Shown: positions 1 to 9,951, counted from the first letter of the stretch. The stretch: DNA of 64,000 nucleotides from Actinomycetospora termitidis (GCF_030286555.1 NZ_JASVWF010000006.1:372001-436000); one strand, 5' to 3'. Notes: a model not told the origin generated them from the letters alone. Program-made: numbers and translations.

Positions 1-1
1 G

Positions 2-622
2 CTCGGCATGGACTACGTGGACCTCTACCAGATCCACCGGTTCGACCCCGAGACGCCGCTGGAGGAGACCCTCGAGGCGCTCCACGACGTCGTGAAGTCG
101 GGCAAGGCGCGCTACATCGGGGCGTCGTCGATGTTCGCCTGGCAGTTCGCGAAGGCGCTGCACCTGCAGGACGCGAACGGCTGGGCGCGCTTCGTGACGA
201 TGCAGAACCACTACAACCTGCTCTACCGCGAGGAGGAGCGGGAGATGAACCCGCTCTGCCTCGACGAGGGCGTCGGTTCGATCCCGTGGAGCCCGCTCGC
301 GCGCGGCAAGCTGACCCGCGACTGGGACGAGACGACGAACCGCGGCGAGACCGACGAGTTCGGCAAGACGCTCTACCGCGACTCCGACCGGCACATCGTC
401 GAGAAGGTCGCCGAGATCGCCGACAAGCGCGGGGTCAGCCGGGCCCAGGTGGCGCTGGCGTGGCTGCTGGCCCAGCCGGTCGTCGACTCGCCGATCATCG
501 GGGCGACGAAGCTGAAGCACCTGGAGGAGGCCGTCGCGGCGGTCGACCTGCAGCTCGACGACCACGAGCTCACCGAGCTGTCGGAGACCTACGAGCCGCG
601 GGGCATCGCCGGCCACCGTTAG
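2..622 (+). CDS. Aldo/keto reductase, 3' part (5' end outside window)
   Basis: The open frame enters from the window edge, so only about 206 C-terminal residues are visible. They carry the second half of an aldo/keto reductase barrel: a DYVDLYQIHRFD segment holding the conserved active-site His, SSMFAWQ, an SPLARG cofactor loop and a C-terminal IIGATK segment that normally contacts the NADPH adenosine phosphate. The usual catalytic Asp, Tyr and Lys would lie upstream and cannot be checked. The family reduces aldehydes and ketones with NADPH in the cytosol; the substrate cannot be told. The stop codon overlaps the stop of the convergent fabH-like gene by two bases, leaving no room for a terminator. 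Confidence 0.9.
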   Translation, partial: LGMDYVDLYQIHRFDPETPLEETLEALHDVVKSGKARYIGASSMFAWQFAKALHLQDANGWARFVTMQNHYNLLYREEEREMNPLCLDEGVGSIPWSPLARGKLTRDWDETTNRGETDEFGKTLYRDSDRHIVEKVAEIADKRGVSRAQVALAWLLAQPVVDSPIIGATKLKHLEEAVAAVDLQLDDHELTELSETYEPRGIAGHR

Positions 623-1608
623 AACCGGGGGAGCGTCACCACCTGGGAGGCGAACGTCAGGCCCGCCCCGAACCCGCACAGCAGTGCGAGGTCCCCGGGG
701 CGGGCCCGGCCCGACGTCAGGAGCTCGTGCATCGCGAGCGGCACCGAGGCCGCCGAGGTGTTCCCGGTGACCGCGACGTCGCGCGCCACCGCGACGTGCT
801 CGGGCAGCGCCAGCGCCTTGACCAGCCCGTCGGTGATCCGCGCGTTCGCCTGGTGCGGGACGAAGGCGTCGAGCTGCTCGGGCTTGCAGTCGGCCTTCTC
901 CAGGGCCTCGTACACCAGCGGGACCATGCGCGAGGTCGCCCAGCGGAACACCGCCGGGCCCTGCATGCGCAGCGCCGGGCGCTCGCCGGTCGACAGGGCC
1001 TCGAGCCAGGTCGGCGCCTGGACGATGAGGTCGGACTGCGCCCCGTCCGCACCCCAGGCCGCCGGGCCGATCCCCGGTTCCGCGGACGGGCCGACCACCA
1101 CCGCGCCCGCGCCGTCGCCGAACAGGAAGGCGGTCGACCGGTCGGTGGGGTCGATGATGTCGCTCATCCGCTCGACGCCGACCACGAGGACCGCCCCGTG
1201 CCCCGCGCGCACCAACGAGGCGGCCACCTCGAGCGCGTAGCAGAACCCGGCGCACGCGGCACCGAGGTCCATCGCGGCGCCGCGCACGGCACCCACCGAC
1301 GCCGCCACCCGGGTCGCCACCTGCGGCGACGCGGCGTCCGACGACATCGTCGCCACCAGGGTCACACCGATCTCGCCCGCGGCCACCCCGGCGGCGGTCA
1401 GCGCGTCGCGGGCCGCCGCGTCCGCCATCGCCACCATCGTCTCGTCCGCGTCGGCGAACCGGCGGGTCGCGATCCCGGAGCGGGCGAGGACCCAGTCCGC
1501 GTCGACCTCGAGGTGCTCGCAGACCTCCTCGTTGCTCACGACGCGGCGGGGCCGGTACGCGCCCACCCCGAGGACGGCGGCGGGATGGCCGGTGGTGATC
1601 GAACCCAA
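619..1608 (-). CDS. Beta-ketoacyl-ACP synthase III-like (FabH family)
   Basis: A 329-residue KAS III-type condensing enzyme. The full Cys-His-Asn triad is visible: Cys119 in AACAGF, His252 in VPHQAN and Asn283 in TGNTSAAS, with a normal glycine-rich C-terminus. The family condenses acyl-CoA with malonyl-ACP; stand-alone paralogues also make beta-keto esters or act in secondary lipid synthesis, and nothing here separates these. I chose the TTG at 1608 because GAGG lies six bases before it and the length then fits the family. A GTG at 1650 would add 14 residues but has no ribosome site. It lies about 100 bases after the end of the LLM gene on the same strand, so it may be the last gene of that operon or have its own promoter. 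Confidence 0.85.
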   Translation of the reverse strand: MGSITTGHPAAVLGVGAYRPRRVVSNEEVCEHLEVDADWVLARSGIATRRFADADETMVAMADAAARDALTAAGVAAGEIGVTLVATMSSDAASPQVATRVAASVGAVRGAAMDLGAACAGFCYALEVAASLVRAGHGAVLVVGVERMSDIIDPTDRSTAFLFGDGAGAVVVGPSAEPGIGPAAWGADGAQSDLIVQAPTWLEALSTGERPALRMQGPAVFRWATSRMVPLVYEALEKADCKPEQLDAFVPHQANARITDGLVKALALPEHVAVARDVAVTGNTSAASVPLAMHELLTSGRARPGDLALLCGFGAGLTFASQVVTLPRF

Positions 1609-1709
1609 GGGGTGCCTCGCGAGACGGTCGGGAGCGGTCGACCCCTCCACCGTCGCCCGTGGTCCCGGTTACTCGGAAGTCCTACTATCTGGTACGGGCA
1701 TGCAACCGG

Positions 1710-2591
1710 TCACAGCGACGCCAGCGCGGCGCCGACCTCCTCGATCGCCGCGGCGTGCCCGCCCTCCGCGCACAGCGGCGCGAAGAGGATCCGCTCCGCC
1801 CCGGCCTGCGCGTACTCGCCGAACCGCGCGACGACGTCCCGCGCCGTCCCGTGCGGCACGCACGCGTCCACGATCCGGTCCATGTCCTGCCCGTAGATGC
1901 GCTCCAGGGTCCCGACGGCGAGGGTGCGCGCCTCCGCGCGCGAGGGCGCCAGCGCCGACCACGCCAGCAACCCGCCGGTCACCGGGGGCCGCCCCTGCTC
2001 GGCCGCGACGTCGTTCGCGAGCCGCAGGCCGCGGGCGACCCGGTCCGGGCTGCACAGGTACGGCATCCAGACCTCGCCGGCACGCCCGGCCCGGCGCATC
2101 GCGGCCTCCGACCGGCCGCCGACCCAGATCGGCACGGAGCCGGTGGGCAGCGGGTCCAGCCTCGTCGGCTCACCGTCCACGTCGACCGTCTCCCCGGCCA
2201 GGTAGGCCCGCAGGGTGTCCAGCGCCGCGTCCGTGCGGCGGCCCCGCTCGCGGACCGGGACCCCGCTCGCCGCGAACTCGACCGGGTTCTCGCCGCCGAC
2301 GCCGATCCCGAGCTCGAACCGCCCGCCGGACACCCGGTCCAGCGTCGCGGCCATCTTCGCCGCGAGCACCGGGGGATAGAGCGGGAGCAGGGTCACCGCG
2401 GACACCAGCCGGACGCGGGTCGTGGCCGCGGCGGCCGCCGCGAGCGTGACGAACGCGTTGGACGTGGGGCTGCCGAACAGCACGTGCTCGCCGCACGCGA
2501 CCAGGTCGAACCCGAGCTCCTCCGCCCGGGCGGCCAGGGTCGGGATCCCGGCCGCGTCGGCGGTCTGCGGCAGCATCAGCCCGACCCTCAT
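1710..2591 (-). CDS. LLM-class (luciferase-like) F420/FMN-dependent oxidoreductase
   Basis: A 293-residue luciferase-like monooxygenase-fold protein. It starts [15 protein letters not shown] and carries the family blocks FDLVACGEH, RLVSAVTLLPLYPP, FELGIGVGGENP and PIWVGGRSEAAMRRAG. Actinomycete members of this type usually use F420. The ATG overlaps the stop of the upstream CitE-like gene (ATGA), so it is translationally coupled as the last gene of the acyl-CoA operon. The substrate is unknown. Its place suggests oxidation or reduction of an acyl-chain intermediate, but that is only inference from context. Confidence 0.88.
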   Translation of the reverse strand: MRVGLMLPQTADAAGIPTLAARAEELGFDLVACGEHVLFGSPTSNAFVTLAAAAAATTRVRLVSAVTLLPLYPPVLAAKMAATLDRVSGGRFELGIGVGGENPVEFAASGVPVRERGRRTDAALDTLRAYLAGETVDVDGEPTRLDPLPTGSVPIWVGGRSEAAMRRAGRAGEVWMPYLCSPDRVARGLRLANDVAAEQGRPPVTGGLLAWSALAPSRAEARTLAVGTLERIYGQDMDRIVDACVPHGTARDVVARFGEYAQAGAERILFAPLCAEGGHAAAIEEVGAALASL

Positions 2592-3397
2592 GCCTCCACC
2601 CCCGCCCGCTGCAGCGTGGCCGCCGCCATCCGCAGGTGCACGTCGTCGACCATCTCGCCATTGACCACGCCGACCCCGGCGCGGCCGGCCTCGACGACGT
2701 CGCGCGCGTGCGCCACCTCCTCCTCGGAGGGAGTGAACACCTCGTGGGCGAGCGTCACCTGCGTCGGGTGGATGCAGATCTTGCCGTCGTAGCCGAGGTC
2801 GCGGCCCTCGCCCGCGTCCCGGCGGAAGAACTCGCCGTCCCGCACGGCCACGACCGCCTGGTCCAGCGCCCCGACCCCCGCCAACCGCGCCGCGAGCAGC
2901 ACCTCGGAGCGGGCGAACAGCACCTCGCGGCTCGACGGCGTCCGCCGCCCGCCGACGGAGGCGATGTAGTCCTCGGCGCCGAAGTACGCCGCCGTCACCT
3001 CCGAGCCGTCGAGGAGGTCCCGCACCCGCGCCACCCCGCGCGCCGTCTCGATCCCGACGACGACGGGGCGTTCGTCGCCGACCCGGCGGCGCAGGTCGCG
3101 CAGCTGCGCCGGGTCCTCGTACTTCGGGAGCACCACCCCGGCCCGGCTCCCCGCGACCGCCTCGACGTCGTCGTCGTGCCACGGCGTCGCGGGCGGGTTG
3201 ACCCGGACCAGGACGAGCGACCCGCCGTCGGGAAGATCCCCGACCGCGTGCACCGCGGTACGCCGCGCCTCGTCCTTGTCCCCGGGCGCGACGGCGTCCT
3301 CGAGGTCGACCGCGATCGCGTCCGGCGACGACCGCGGCGCCTTCGCGACCATGTCCGGACGGTCGCCGGGCACGAACAGCAGCGAGCGCGGGATCAG
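2588..3397 (-). CDS. HpcH/HpaI/CitE-family CoA-ester lyase
   Basis: A 269-residue CitE-like beta/alpha-barrel protein: [13 protein letters not shown] at the N-terminus, [19 protein letters not shown], a metal-site YFGAEDY and [10 protein letters not shown]. These lyases cleave 3-hydroxyacyl-CoA esters such as citramalyl-CoA or 3-hydroxy-3-methylglutaryl-CoA. In mycobacteria a homologue sits beside a MaoC hydratase, an acyl-CoA dehydrogenase and carboxylase genes and acts in leucine and itaconate breakdown; the same gene company here makes that role plausible. No ATG, GTG or TTG is available near the expected N-terminus. The best start is a CTG at 3397, five bases after GGAGG and overlapping the MaoC stop; the exact start is therefore uncertain. 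Confidence 0.87.
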   Translation of the reverse strand: MIPRSLLFVPGDRPDMVAKAPRSSPDAIAVDLEDAVAPGDKDEARRTAVHAVGDLPDGGSLVLVRVNPPATPWHDDDVEAVAGSRAGVVLPKYEDPAQLRDLRRRVGDERPVVVGIETARGVARVRDLLDGSEVTAAYFGAEDYIASVGGRRTPSSREVLFARSEVLLAARLAGVGALDQAVVAVRDGEFFRRDAGEGRDLGYDGKICIHPTQVTLAHEVFTPSEEEVAHARDVVEAGRAGVGVVNGEMVDDVHLRMAAATLQRAGVEA

Positions 3398-3846
3398 GTC
3401 GGCCTCCGGTGCATCAGGCCCGTCCGTCGCACGGTGCAGACGGTCTCGTCGCGCTGGTTGGACGCGCGGTGGGCGAAGACGACGATGCCCGCGTCGGGTC
3501 GCGAGCGCGACTCGCGGGCCTCGACGACCTCCGTCGACACCCGGACCGTGTCGCCGTGGAACACCGGCGCCGGGAACACGGCGTCGGTGAGGCCGAGCTG
3601 GGCGACGATCGTGCCCAGCGTCAGCTCCGGGACGCTCAGCCCGACGACGAGCGCGAGCGTGAACATGCTGTTCACCAGGGGCTTCCCGAACTCGGTCCGC
3701 GAGGCGTAGTCGTGGTCGAGGTGCAGTGGCGCCGGGTTCATCGTCATCGTCGTGAACAGGACGTTGTCGGTCTCGGTGACCGTCCGGCGGGTGGCGTGCT
3801 CGACGACGAGGCCCTCGGTCAGGTCCTCGAACCACAGGCCACTCAC
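3394..3846 (-). CDS. MaoC-family (R)-specific hydratase
   Basis: A 150-residue single hot-dog domain protein. It has the MaoC hallmark in the form [12 protein letters not shown] (about residues 33-44), followed by the overhang segment and [11 protein letters not shown]. The family adds water to enoyl-CoA. Together with the downstream CitE-like lyase this gives a hydratase-lyase pair as expected for itaconyl/mesaconyl- or methylglutaconyl-type CoA esters. GTG start overlapping the stop of the synthetase gene (GTGA). The residue that is commonly Asp before the Asn-Pro is not Asp here, which is typical of one branch of the family rather than proof of inactivity. Confidence 0.86.
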   Translation of the reverse strand: MSGLWFEDLTEGLVVEHATRRTVTETDNVLFTTMTMNPAPLHLDHDYASRTEFGKPLVNSMFTLALVVGLSVPELTLGTIVAQLGLTDAVFPAPVFHGDTVRVSTEVVEARESRSRPDAGIVVFAHRASNQRDETVCTVRRTGLMHRRPT

Positions 3847-5756
3847 GTACGGACCGCCTCCCGGAGCACCTCGAGCGACGACGGGTCCTCCAGCGCGGAG
3901 GTGTCGCTGCGGGTCTCACCGTAGAGGAGCACCTCGCGCATCAGGCGCCGCATGATCTTGCCGGTGCGGGTCTTCGGCATCGCGCCGGTGACGATCACGC
4001 GGTCGGGCCGGGCGAGCCCGCCGATGGTGTCGCCGACGAGCCGCGTGACCTCCTCCCGCACGTCCGGGCCGTCCCCGGAGACGGTCACGAACGCGACCGG
4101 CACCGTGCCCTTGGTGTCGTCCGGGATCCCGACGACCGCCGCCTCGACCACGCGGGGGTGCGACCCGACGACGGCCTCGATCTCCATCGTCGAGAGCCGG
4201 TGCGCGGCGACGTTGATGACGTCGTCGGCGCGGCCCAGGACCCACAGGTGCCCGTCCGCGTCGACCACGGCCTCGTCGTTGGTCGCGTAGCAGCCGGGGA
4301 AGCGGGAGAAGTAGGTCGAGAGGTAGCGCTCGTGGTCGTCCCACACCGTCCGGGCGAGGGTGGGGAAGGGCCGCGTCATGACGAGGTTGCCCTTCGTGCC
4401 GTCGGGCACGGGCCGGCCCTCGTCGTCGACCACCCGGCACGCGTGGCCGGGCAGGGTGGTGCCGGCCGAGCCCGCCTTGAGGTCGTCGACGCCCGCCACC
4501 GGGTAGGTCCACGTCGAGCCGGTCTCGGTCTGCCCGTAGGCGTTGACCACGGGGACCCCGAGAGTGTCGGTGGTCCATGCGAACGTCTCGCCGTCGAGGG
4601 GCTCGCCCTGCACCGTGATCAGGGCGAGCCGGGGGAGGGGATGGTCGTGGGCCAGCGAGTCGCCGAACTTGCGCAGCATGCGCAGCACGGTCGGGGCACA
4701 CAGCACCTTCGTCACGGCGTGGCGCTCGCACACCTCGTAGAAACGCGCCGTCGACGGCGTGTCCAGCGCGCCCTCGTAGCACGCGATCGTGGCGCCGTTC
4801 GCGAGCCCGCCGATCACCGCCTGGATCGGGAAGGTCAGCCAGCCGACGTCCGCGGCCACCCAGTACACGTCGTCGTCGGTGATCGCGGTCTGCCAGTGCG
4901 CGTTCGCCCAGGTGCCCAGCAGGAAGCCGCCCACGGAGTGCACCACGCCCTTCGGCCGCGACTCCGTGCCGGAGGTGAAGATCAGGAAGGCCGGCTCGTT
5001 CGGGTCGAGCGCGGCGACCTCGCTGCCCTCCGGGTGGGCGTCGACCAGCGCGGCGTAGGAGGTCTCGCCGTCCTGCAGCGGCACCCCGTTCCCGGTGCGG
5101 TCCACCACCACGACGTGCTCGAGGGTCGGGGCGTCCGGCCGCGCCGCGCGCAGGGTGTCGAGCAGCGGCACCGGCTTGCCGCGCCGGTAGATCGCGTCCG
5201 CGACGACCACGACCTTCGCGCGCGCCGACGCCAGCCGCGAGGCCACGGCGTCCCGCCCGAAGCCGGAGAACAGCACGGTGTAGATCGCGCCGATGCGGTT
5301 GCAGGCGTGGATGGCCGTGAACGCCTCGACGAGGTTCGGCATGTAGATCGCGACGACGTCGCCCCGGCCCACCCCGAGCGCGGTGAGGCCCGCCCCGAGC
5401 CGGGAGACCTCGTCGGCGAGCTGGGCGTAGGTCAGCGTGCGGGAGTCGCCGGGCTCGCCCTCCCACACCACGGCAGGGCGGTCGGGCGCGGTCTCGGCCC
5501 ACCGGTCGACGCAGTTGTCCGCGACGTTGATCAGGCCGCCGTCGAAGTAGCGGAAGTCGCCGAGCTCGCCGGTGCGCACCGTGTCGTACGGCCGCAGCCA
5601 GCGGTGCTGCTCGGCGACCCACGCCCAGTAGTCGTCGGGATCGGCGTCGTGCAGGGCCCGGGCGTGGGCGATCTCGTCGGCGTACCGGGCCGACCGCTGC
5701 TCCGGGCGCAGCGGGATCAGCGGCGCGGAGATCAGGGCTCCGAGCGAGTCGTCCAT
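3843..5756 (-). CDS. Acyl-CoA synthetase of the acetyl/propionyl-CoA synthetase type
   Basis: A 637-residue AMP-forming ligase. It has the Acs-like N-terminal cap ([14 protein letters not shown]), the phosphate loop [11 protein letters not shown], the AYGQTETG motif, [13 protein letters not shown], and the catalytic lysine in TRTGKIMRR near the C-terminus. In acetyl-CoA synthetase a tryptophan just before QTETG restricts the pocket to acetate; here the residues are Ala-Tyr-Gly, so a larger or branched acid such as isovalerate is more likely (inference). A good GAGGAG ribosome site precedes the ATG. It lies 29 bases after the carboxyltransferase gene and overlaps the MaoC start, so it is a central operon member. 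It probably feeds acyl-CoA to the dehydrogenase. Confidence 0.9.
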   Translation of the reverse strand: MDDSLGALISAPLIPLRPEQRSARYADEIAHARALHDADPDDYWAWVAEQHRWLRPYDTVRTGELGDFRYFDGGLINVADNCVDRWAETAPDRPAVVWEGEPGDSRTLTYAQLADEVSRLGAGLTALGVGRGDVVAIYMPNLVEAFTAIHACNRIGAIYTVLFSGFGRDAVASRLASARAKVVVVADAIYRRGKPVPLLDTLRAARPDAPTLEHVVVVDRTGNGVPLQDGETSYAALVDAHPEGSEVAALDPNEPAFLIFTSGTESRPKGVVHSVGGFLLGTWANAHWQTAITDDDVYWVAADVGWLTFPIQAVIGGLANGATIACYEGALDTPSTARFYEVCERHAVTKVLCAPTVLRMLRKFGDSLAHDHPLPRLALITVQGEPLDGETFAWTTDTLGVPVVNAYGQTETGSTWTYPVAGVDDLKAGSAGTTLPGHACRVVDDEGRPVPDGTKGNLVMTRPFPTLARTVWDDHERYLSTYFSRFPGCYATNDEAVVDADGHLWVLGRADDVINVAAHRLSTMEIEAVVGSHPRVVEAAVVGIPDDTKGTVPVAFVTVSGDGPDVREEVTRLVGDTIGGLARPDRVIVTGAMPKTRTGKIMRRLMREVLLYGETRSDTSALEDPSSLEVLREAVRT

Positions 5757-5785
5757 GGCCGGCTCCTCCTCGAGACGGGGATGGG

Positions 5786-7357
5786 TCAGACGGGGCTGAC
5801 GAGGTGGTGACGACGGGGTGCGGTGCGGGTCCAGCCGTCGGCGTGGCGCAGCCGCACGGCGAGCTCCGCGCGGAGTTCCTCGGTGGCGACGACCGTGTCG
5901 ACGACCAGGTCCTCCGCCATGCGCAGCAGGTTCACCTCGGCGCGGTGCTCCTCGACGCGCGCCGCGACGAACTCGGCCCGCTCGGTCTCGTCGTCGATCG
6001 CGGCGATCTTGCGGGCGTAGACGGCGTTCACCGACGCCTCCGGGCCCATCGCGCCGATGAAGGCGCTCGGCAGGGCGATCGTCGCGCGTGGTTCGAAGCC
6101 CGGGGCGCACATCGCGTAGAACCCGGCGGCGTAGGCCTTGCGCAGCACCACGGAGAACTTCGGCACCTCGGCCGAGCTCATCGCGGCGATCAGCTTGGCG
6201 CCGTGGCGGATGATGCCCTGCCGCTCGACCTCGACGCCGACCATGAACCCCGGCACGTCCTGCAGGAACACCAGCGGGACGTTGAAGGCGTCGCACCAGG
6301 AGACGAAGTGGGCGGCCTTGTCGGCCGAGTCGACGTGGATCGCGCCGGAGCGCACGCACGGCTGGTTCGCGACCAGGCCCACCACCCGGCCCTCCAGCCG
6401 CGCCAGCCCGACCACGATCTCCGGCGCCCAGTCCGGCTGGATCTCGAAGAACGACCCGCCGTCGACGAGGCGGTCGATCACCGCGGTGACGTCGTAGCCG
6501 GTGACCGGGTCCTCCGGGATGACCCCCTCCCACCCCTGCTCCTCGGGCTCCCGGGCGGTCCCGACGGCGGGTCGGGCCGACCAGTCGCTCGGCAGGTAGG
6601 TGAACAGGAGGCGGGCCGCCGCGACGGCCTGCCAGTCCTCCTCGAACACGGCGTGGCCGCAGCCGGAGACCTCGGCGTGCATCCGCGCGCCGCCCATCTC
6701 CTCCTCGGTGGTCCGCTCGCCGGTGACCTTCTCGGCCACCCGGGGGCTCGCGAGGAACATCGACGCCCGGCCCTCGACCATGCCGACCCAGTCGGTGAAC
6801 GCCGGCATGTACGCGCCGCCGGCCGCGGACGGGCCGTGCAGGCAGCAGATCTGGGGGACGCGGCCGGACAGCGCGACCTGCAGCCGGAAGATCGCGCTCG
6901 CCCCGCGGCGGCCCGGGAAGAAGCCCATCTGCTCGGTGAGCCGGCCGCCGGCCGAGTCGACCAGGTAGAAGACCGGGAGCAGGTCCCGGTCGGCGCGCTC
7001 CAGGATGCGGATCTGCTTCTCGCAGGTCAGCTCGCCCCACGAGCCGGCCTTGACGCCGAAGTCGTGGGCGATCACCGCCACCGGGCGCCCCTCGACCGTG
7101 CCGACGCCGGTGATCACGCCGTCGGCCGGCAGCGCGCCCGCGAGCAGGCCGTCCTCGACGAGGGAGTCCGCGTCGAGCAGCACGGCGAGCCGCTCCCGGG
7201 CGGTGAGGGTGCCCGGGTACCGGCTCGTGTCCCCGCCGCCGCGGGCGCGGTCGGCCGCGGCCAGGACGTCACCCGCCGAGGGAGGCGCCGGTGCCCCAGG
7301 GGGGACGGGCACCGACACCTCCCACGCCGGGCGCCGCCCGTTGCTCGGGGCCGTCAC
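5786..7357 (-). CDS. Acyl-CoA carboxylase, carboxyltransferase (beta) subunit
   Basis: A 523-residue carboxyltransferase with both crotonase-like halves. The N-half contains [25 protein letters not shown] and [17 protein letters not shown]; the C-half contains [11 protein letters not shown] and [11 protein letters not shown]. Such subunits move CO2 from carboxybiotin to acyl-CoA (acetyl, propionyl, 3-methylcrotonyl or geranyl). The gene order (dehydrogenase, carboxylase, hydratase, lyase) favours a 3-methylcrotonyl-like branched substrate, but I cannot assign it from motifs. The partner subunit carrying biotin carboxylase and biotin carrier is absent from this operon and from the window. GTG start, overlapping the stop of the acyl-CoA dehydrogenase (GTGA). 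Confidence 0.92.
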   Translation of the reverse strand: MTAPSNGRRPAWEVSVPVPPGAPAPPSAGDVLAAADRARGGGDTSRYPGTLTARERLAVLLDADSLVEDGLLAGALPADGVITGVGTVEGRPVAVIAHDFGVKAGSWGELTCEKQIRILERADRDLLPVFYLVDSAGGRLTEQMGFFPGRRGASAIFRLQVALSGRVPQICCLHGPSAAGGAYMPAFTDWVGMVEGRASMFLASPRVAEKVTGERTTEEEMGGARMHAEVSGCGHAVFEEDWQAVAAARLLFTYLPSDWSARPAVGTAREPEEQGWEGVIPEDPVTGYDVTAVIDRLVDGGSFFEIQPDWAPEIVVGLARLEGRVVGLVANQPCVRSGAIHVDSADKAAHFVSWCDAFNVPLVFLQDVPGFMVGVEVERQGIIRHGAKLIAAMSSAEVPKFSVVLRKAYAAGFYAMCAPGFEPRATIALPSAFIGAMGPEASVNAVYARKIAAIDDETERAEFVAARVEEHRAEVNLLRMAEDLVVDTVVATEELRAELAVRLRHADGWTRTAPRRHHLVSPV

Positions 7358-8502
7358 GGGACGAGCCGCTTCGAGAGGATCTCCAGCTGGATCTCGTCCG
7401 TCCCGCCACCGATACGCAGGATGCGGACGTCGCGCTGGTGGCGCACCACGGGCGTCTCCTCCAGATAGCCCGCACCACCGAACAGCTGGAGCGCCTCGTC
7501 GACGACGTGATCGGCGACCTTGGCCGCGAAGTACTTGGCCGCCGCGACGGACCGGGCCGCCTCGGGGTGGGCGCGGTCGAGGCGGTCGGCGGCCTGGTAG
7601 GTCAGCGCCCGGGCGGCCTCGAGCTCGACCTCGGCGGCGGCGATGCGGTGGCGGATCGTCTGCAGGTTCGTCAGCGGGGCGCCCGCCACCTCGCGGCCCG
7701 TCACGTACTCGGTGACCATCGTGAGGGCCTCCGCGGCGTGGCCCAGCCCCATGGCGGCGAGCACGATGCGCTCGAGCTGGAACGCCTCCATGATCTGGTG
7801 GAAGCCGCGGTTCTCCGCGCCGAGCACGGCGTCGGCCGGCACCTCGACGCCGTCGAGCACCACCTCACGGGTGTCCGACGAGTGCCAGCCCAGCTTCTGC
7901 AGTGGCCGTCCCACCGAGAGGCCCGGGGTGTCGGCCGGGACGACGAACGTCGTGATGCCCCGGTGCCCGGCCTCGCCGGTGCGGGCCCCGACGACCAGCA
8001 CGTCCGCGATCCCCGCGTTCGTGATGTACATCTTCCGGCCGTCGATCCGCCAGCCGTCGTCGGTCCTCGTCGCCCGGGTCGTGATGCCGGCGACGTCCGA
8101 CCCCGCGCCGGGCTCGGTCACCGCGATCGAGGCGATGGCGGTGCCGGCGGCGATGCGCTCGACCCAATCCTGCCGTTGGGCCGGGGTGCCGTGGCGGACC
8201 AGGTGCGGGCCCGCCATGTACGCGCTGACCAGCGCCCCGACCGCGATGCCGCCGCAGGCGCGGGAGAGCTCCTCGGCGAGCACCGTCACGGCCGTGCACT
8301 CTCCGCCGTCGCCCGCGGAGCCGCCGAACTCGGCCGGGGTGAGCAGGCCGAGCAGCCCGGCGTCGCCCATCTCCTTCCAGAGCCGCTCCGGCGGGTGACC
8401 GGCGCGCTCGGACTCGTCGACGACGGGGCGGACCCGCTCATCGGTGAAGCGCCGGACCGCGGCCCGGAAGTCCTCGTGCGCCTCGTCGAGCTCGAACGCC
8501 AC
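7354..8502 (-). CDS. Acyl-CoA dehydrogenase
   Basis: A 382-residue FAD-dependent acyl-CoA dehydrogenase. Visible blocks are the FAD-binding segment [14 protein letters not shown], the second-domain KMYITNAG, the dimer/flavin segment [12 protein letters not shown], and the C-terminal [15 protein letters not shown]. It oxidises an acyl-CoA to the 2-enoyl-CoA and passes electrons to ETF. As first gene of an operon with a carboxylase, hydratase and lyase it resembles isovaleryl- or 2-methylbutyryl-CoA dehydrogenases. I chose the GTG at 8502 because CGGAG lies a few bases upstream. The longer start at 8553 would run the coding region through a clear operator palindrome and promoter. Confidence 0.9.
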   Translation of the reverse strand: MAFELDEAHEDFRAAVRRFTDERVRPVVDESERAGHPPERLWKEMGDAGLLGLLTPAEFGGSAGDGGECTAVTVLAEELSRACGGIAVGALVSAYMAGPHLVRHGTPAQRQDWVERIAAGTAIASIAVTEPGAGSDVAGITTRATRTDDGWRIDGRKMYITNAGIADVLVVGARTGEAGHRGITTFVVPADTPGLSVGRPLQKLGWHSSDTREVVLDGVEVPADAVLGAENRGFHQIMEAFQLERIVLAAMGLGHAAEALTMVTEYVTGREVAGAPLTNLQTIRHRIAAAEVELEAARALTYQAADRLDRAHPEAARSVAAAKYFAAKVADHVVDEALQLFGGAGYLEETPVVRHQRDVRILRIGGGTDEIQLEILSKRLVP

Positions 8503-8521
8503 GCCTGCTCCGTTCCTTCGA

Positions 8522-8566
8522 CCGACCGGTCGGGCGAAAGTAGGCTGGGTCACAGGCGCTCGTCAA
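8522..8566 (-). promoter_or_regulatory. Promoter and TetR-type operator of the acyl-CoA operon
   Basis: On the minus strand a TTGACG box (8561-8566), a 17-base spacer and a CTACTT box (8538-8543) form a convincing promoter for the acyl-CoA dehydrogenase operon. A perfect 12-bp palindrome, CCGACCGGTCGG (8522-8533), lies just downstream, around the expected transcription start. The divergent TetR gene begins at 8586. The layout is that of a local TetR repressor blocking the operon and probably itself; the binding is inferred. Confidence 0.65.
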
Positions 8567-8585
8567 TCACCTAGGGTCGACGGCC

Positions 8586-9182
8586 GTGACACCGCGAGCG
8601 AACGGCAGCCGGGCGGAGGAGCAGCGCCAGCGCATCCTCACCGCGGCCGTCGGGGTGTTCAGCCGCCGCGGCTACCGCGCCACCTCGATGAACGACGTCG
8701 CGGCCGGTGTCGGGCTCTCCAAGCCGACGCTCTACCACTACGTGGCCACCAAGCAGGACCTGCTCGTCCAGGTCTACGAGCGGGTCCTCGACGAGAGCCT
8801 CGCGTCCGCCCGTGCGATCGTCGCCGCGGCCGCGGACCCGCTCGAGGCGGTGCGCGGGCTGATCGTCGACCGGGTCGCGTACACCTGCGAGCACCGGGAC
8901 CTGCTGAAGATCTGCTTCGAGGAGGAGTCCGAGCTCCCGCCGGAGCTCGCCGAGCCGATCCTCGCGCGGCGGCGGGCCTACGAGGCGGTGGTGCTCGAGG
9001 CGGTCGAGGCGCAGGTCGCGGCATCCGGGGCGGATCTGGGGATGGCGACCAAGGTCTACGTCAACACCTGCCTGGGCGCGGCGAACTGGGTCTACAAGTG
9101 GTTCGACCGCACCGGTGCGCTCACGCCCCGGGAACTGGGGGAGCAGGTCGCCCGGGTGCAGCTGGCGATGCTGGCGGGCTGA
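8586..9182 (+). CDS. TetR/AcrR-family transcriptional regulator
   Basis: A 198-residue TetR regulator. The N-terminal helix-turn-helix spans about residues 30-62 (ATSMNDVAAGVGLSKPTLYH) and is followed by a helical ligand-binding domain. It is divergent from the acyl-CoA operon with an operator-like palindrome between them, so it most likely represses that operon and releases it on binding an acyl-CoA; this follows from position, not from any recognised ligand motif. GTG start. A TAGGGT sequence 14 bases upstream could be its -10 box. Confidence 0.9.
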   Translation: MTPRANGSRAEEQRQRILTAAVGVFSRRGYRATSMNDVAAGVGLSKPTLYHYVATKQDLLVQVYERVLDESLASARAIVAAAADPLEAVRGLIVDRVAYTCEHRDLLKICFEEESELPPELAEPILARRRAYEAVVLEAVEAQVAASGADLGMATKVYVNTCLGAANWVYKWFDRTGALTPRELGEQVARVQLAMLAG

Positions 9183-9207
9183 TCCGGTGCGGGCCCGCCC
9201 CGGCCGG

Positions 9208-9256
9208 CGACGATGGCGCGCTGCTCGCACCCGCCGCGTGCAGGTCGCCATCGTCG
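9208..9256 (+). terminator. Stem-loop after the TetR gene
   Basis: An 11-bp perfect inverted repeat (CGACGATGGCG at 9208-9218 and its complement at 9246-9256) encloses a 27-base loop, 25 bases after the TetR stop. No T-run follows, which is normal for actinomycete terminators. Confidence 0.5.
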
Positions 9257-9356
9257 GAAGGGGCCGAGCTCCGGCGGCTTTGTAGACGAGGACCGGACCT
9301 GACCGCCTTGCCTCCTAACATTGCTCTCACCAGCGGCGATGAAGGAGCCAGGTCCC

Positions 9357-9935
9357 ATGAGCGTCACCCCGGAGGTCCCCGTGAGCACCGACCCGAGCAC
9401 CCTGACCGGCGAGCGCCGCGACCTCGTCGAGACCCTCCAGATGCACCGTGCGCTGTTCCTGCAGACCCTCCAGGGGATCACCGAGGAGCAGGCGCGGACG
9501 CGGACCACGTTCTCCGTGCTCAACCTCGCAGGGCTGGTGAAGCACGTCGCGCGGACCGAGGCGGGGTGGCTGGCGTTCGCGAAGGAGGGCCCGGCCGCGA
9601 TGGCGATGGAGTGGCCCGAGGTCGACTGGGACGACCCGGTGATCCAGGCGCGCCTCGCGGAGGGCGACCTGCGCCACGACGAGTTCAACCTGCTCGGCGA
9701 CGAGACGCTGGAGTCGATGCGGGCGTACTACGCGAAGGTCGCCGATGAGACCGACGCCTACATCGCCGAGGCCGACCTCGACGTCTCGTGGCCGCTGCCG
9801 GAGGCACCCTGGTTCGCCCCGGGCGCGACCCGCTCGGTGCGCCGGGTCGCGATGCACATCGTCGCGGAGACCGCCCAGCACGCCGGCCACGCCGACTTCC
9901 TGCGCGAGGCGATCGACGGCGTGCACACGATGTGA
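9357..9935 (+). CDS. DinB/DUF664-family protein
   Basis: A 192-residue four-helix protein of the DinB/DUF664 group: LVETLQMHRALFLQTLQGI, LAGLVKHVARTEAGWL, and a C-terminal VAMHIVAETAQHAGHADFL with the spaced histidines (H in the second helix and HxxxH-like pattern in the last) that bind a metal in this family. Members are thiol-dependent transferases or unknown. I chose the ATG at 9357 because AAGGAG lies nine bases before it. It ends at a long hairpin shared with the convergent acetyltransferase gene. Confidence 0.85.
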   Translation: MSVTPEVPVSTDPSTLTGERRDLVETLQMHRALFLQTLQGITEEQARTRTTFSVLNLAGLVKHVARTEAGWLAFAKEGPAAMAMEWPEVDWDDPVIQARLAEGDLRHDEFNLLGDETLESMRAYYAKVADETDAYIAEADLDVSWPLPEAPWFAPGATRSVRRVAMHIVAETAQHAGHADFLREAIDGVHTM

Positions 9936-9951
9936 GTGCCCCACCCCGATC

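Noticed and set aside
619-1608. FabH-like gene plus P450 as part of a natural-product cluster
   Set aside because: They are 20 kb apart, with no carrier protein, PKS, NRPS or terpene synthase between; the content is catabolic.
5786-7357. Firm naming of the carboxyltransferase as methylcrotonyl-CoA carboxylase
   Set aside because: Motifs do not separate acyl-CoA carboxylases, and the alpha subunit is not present to help.
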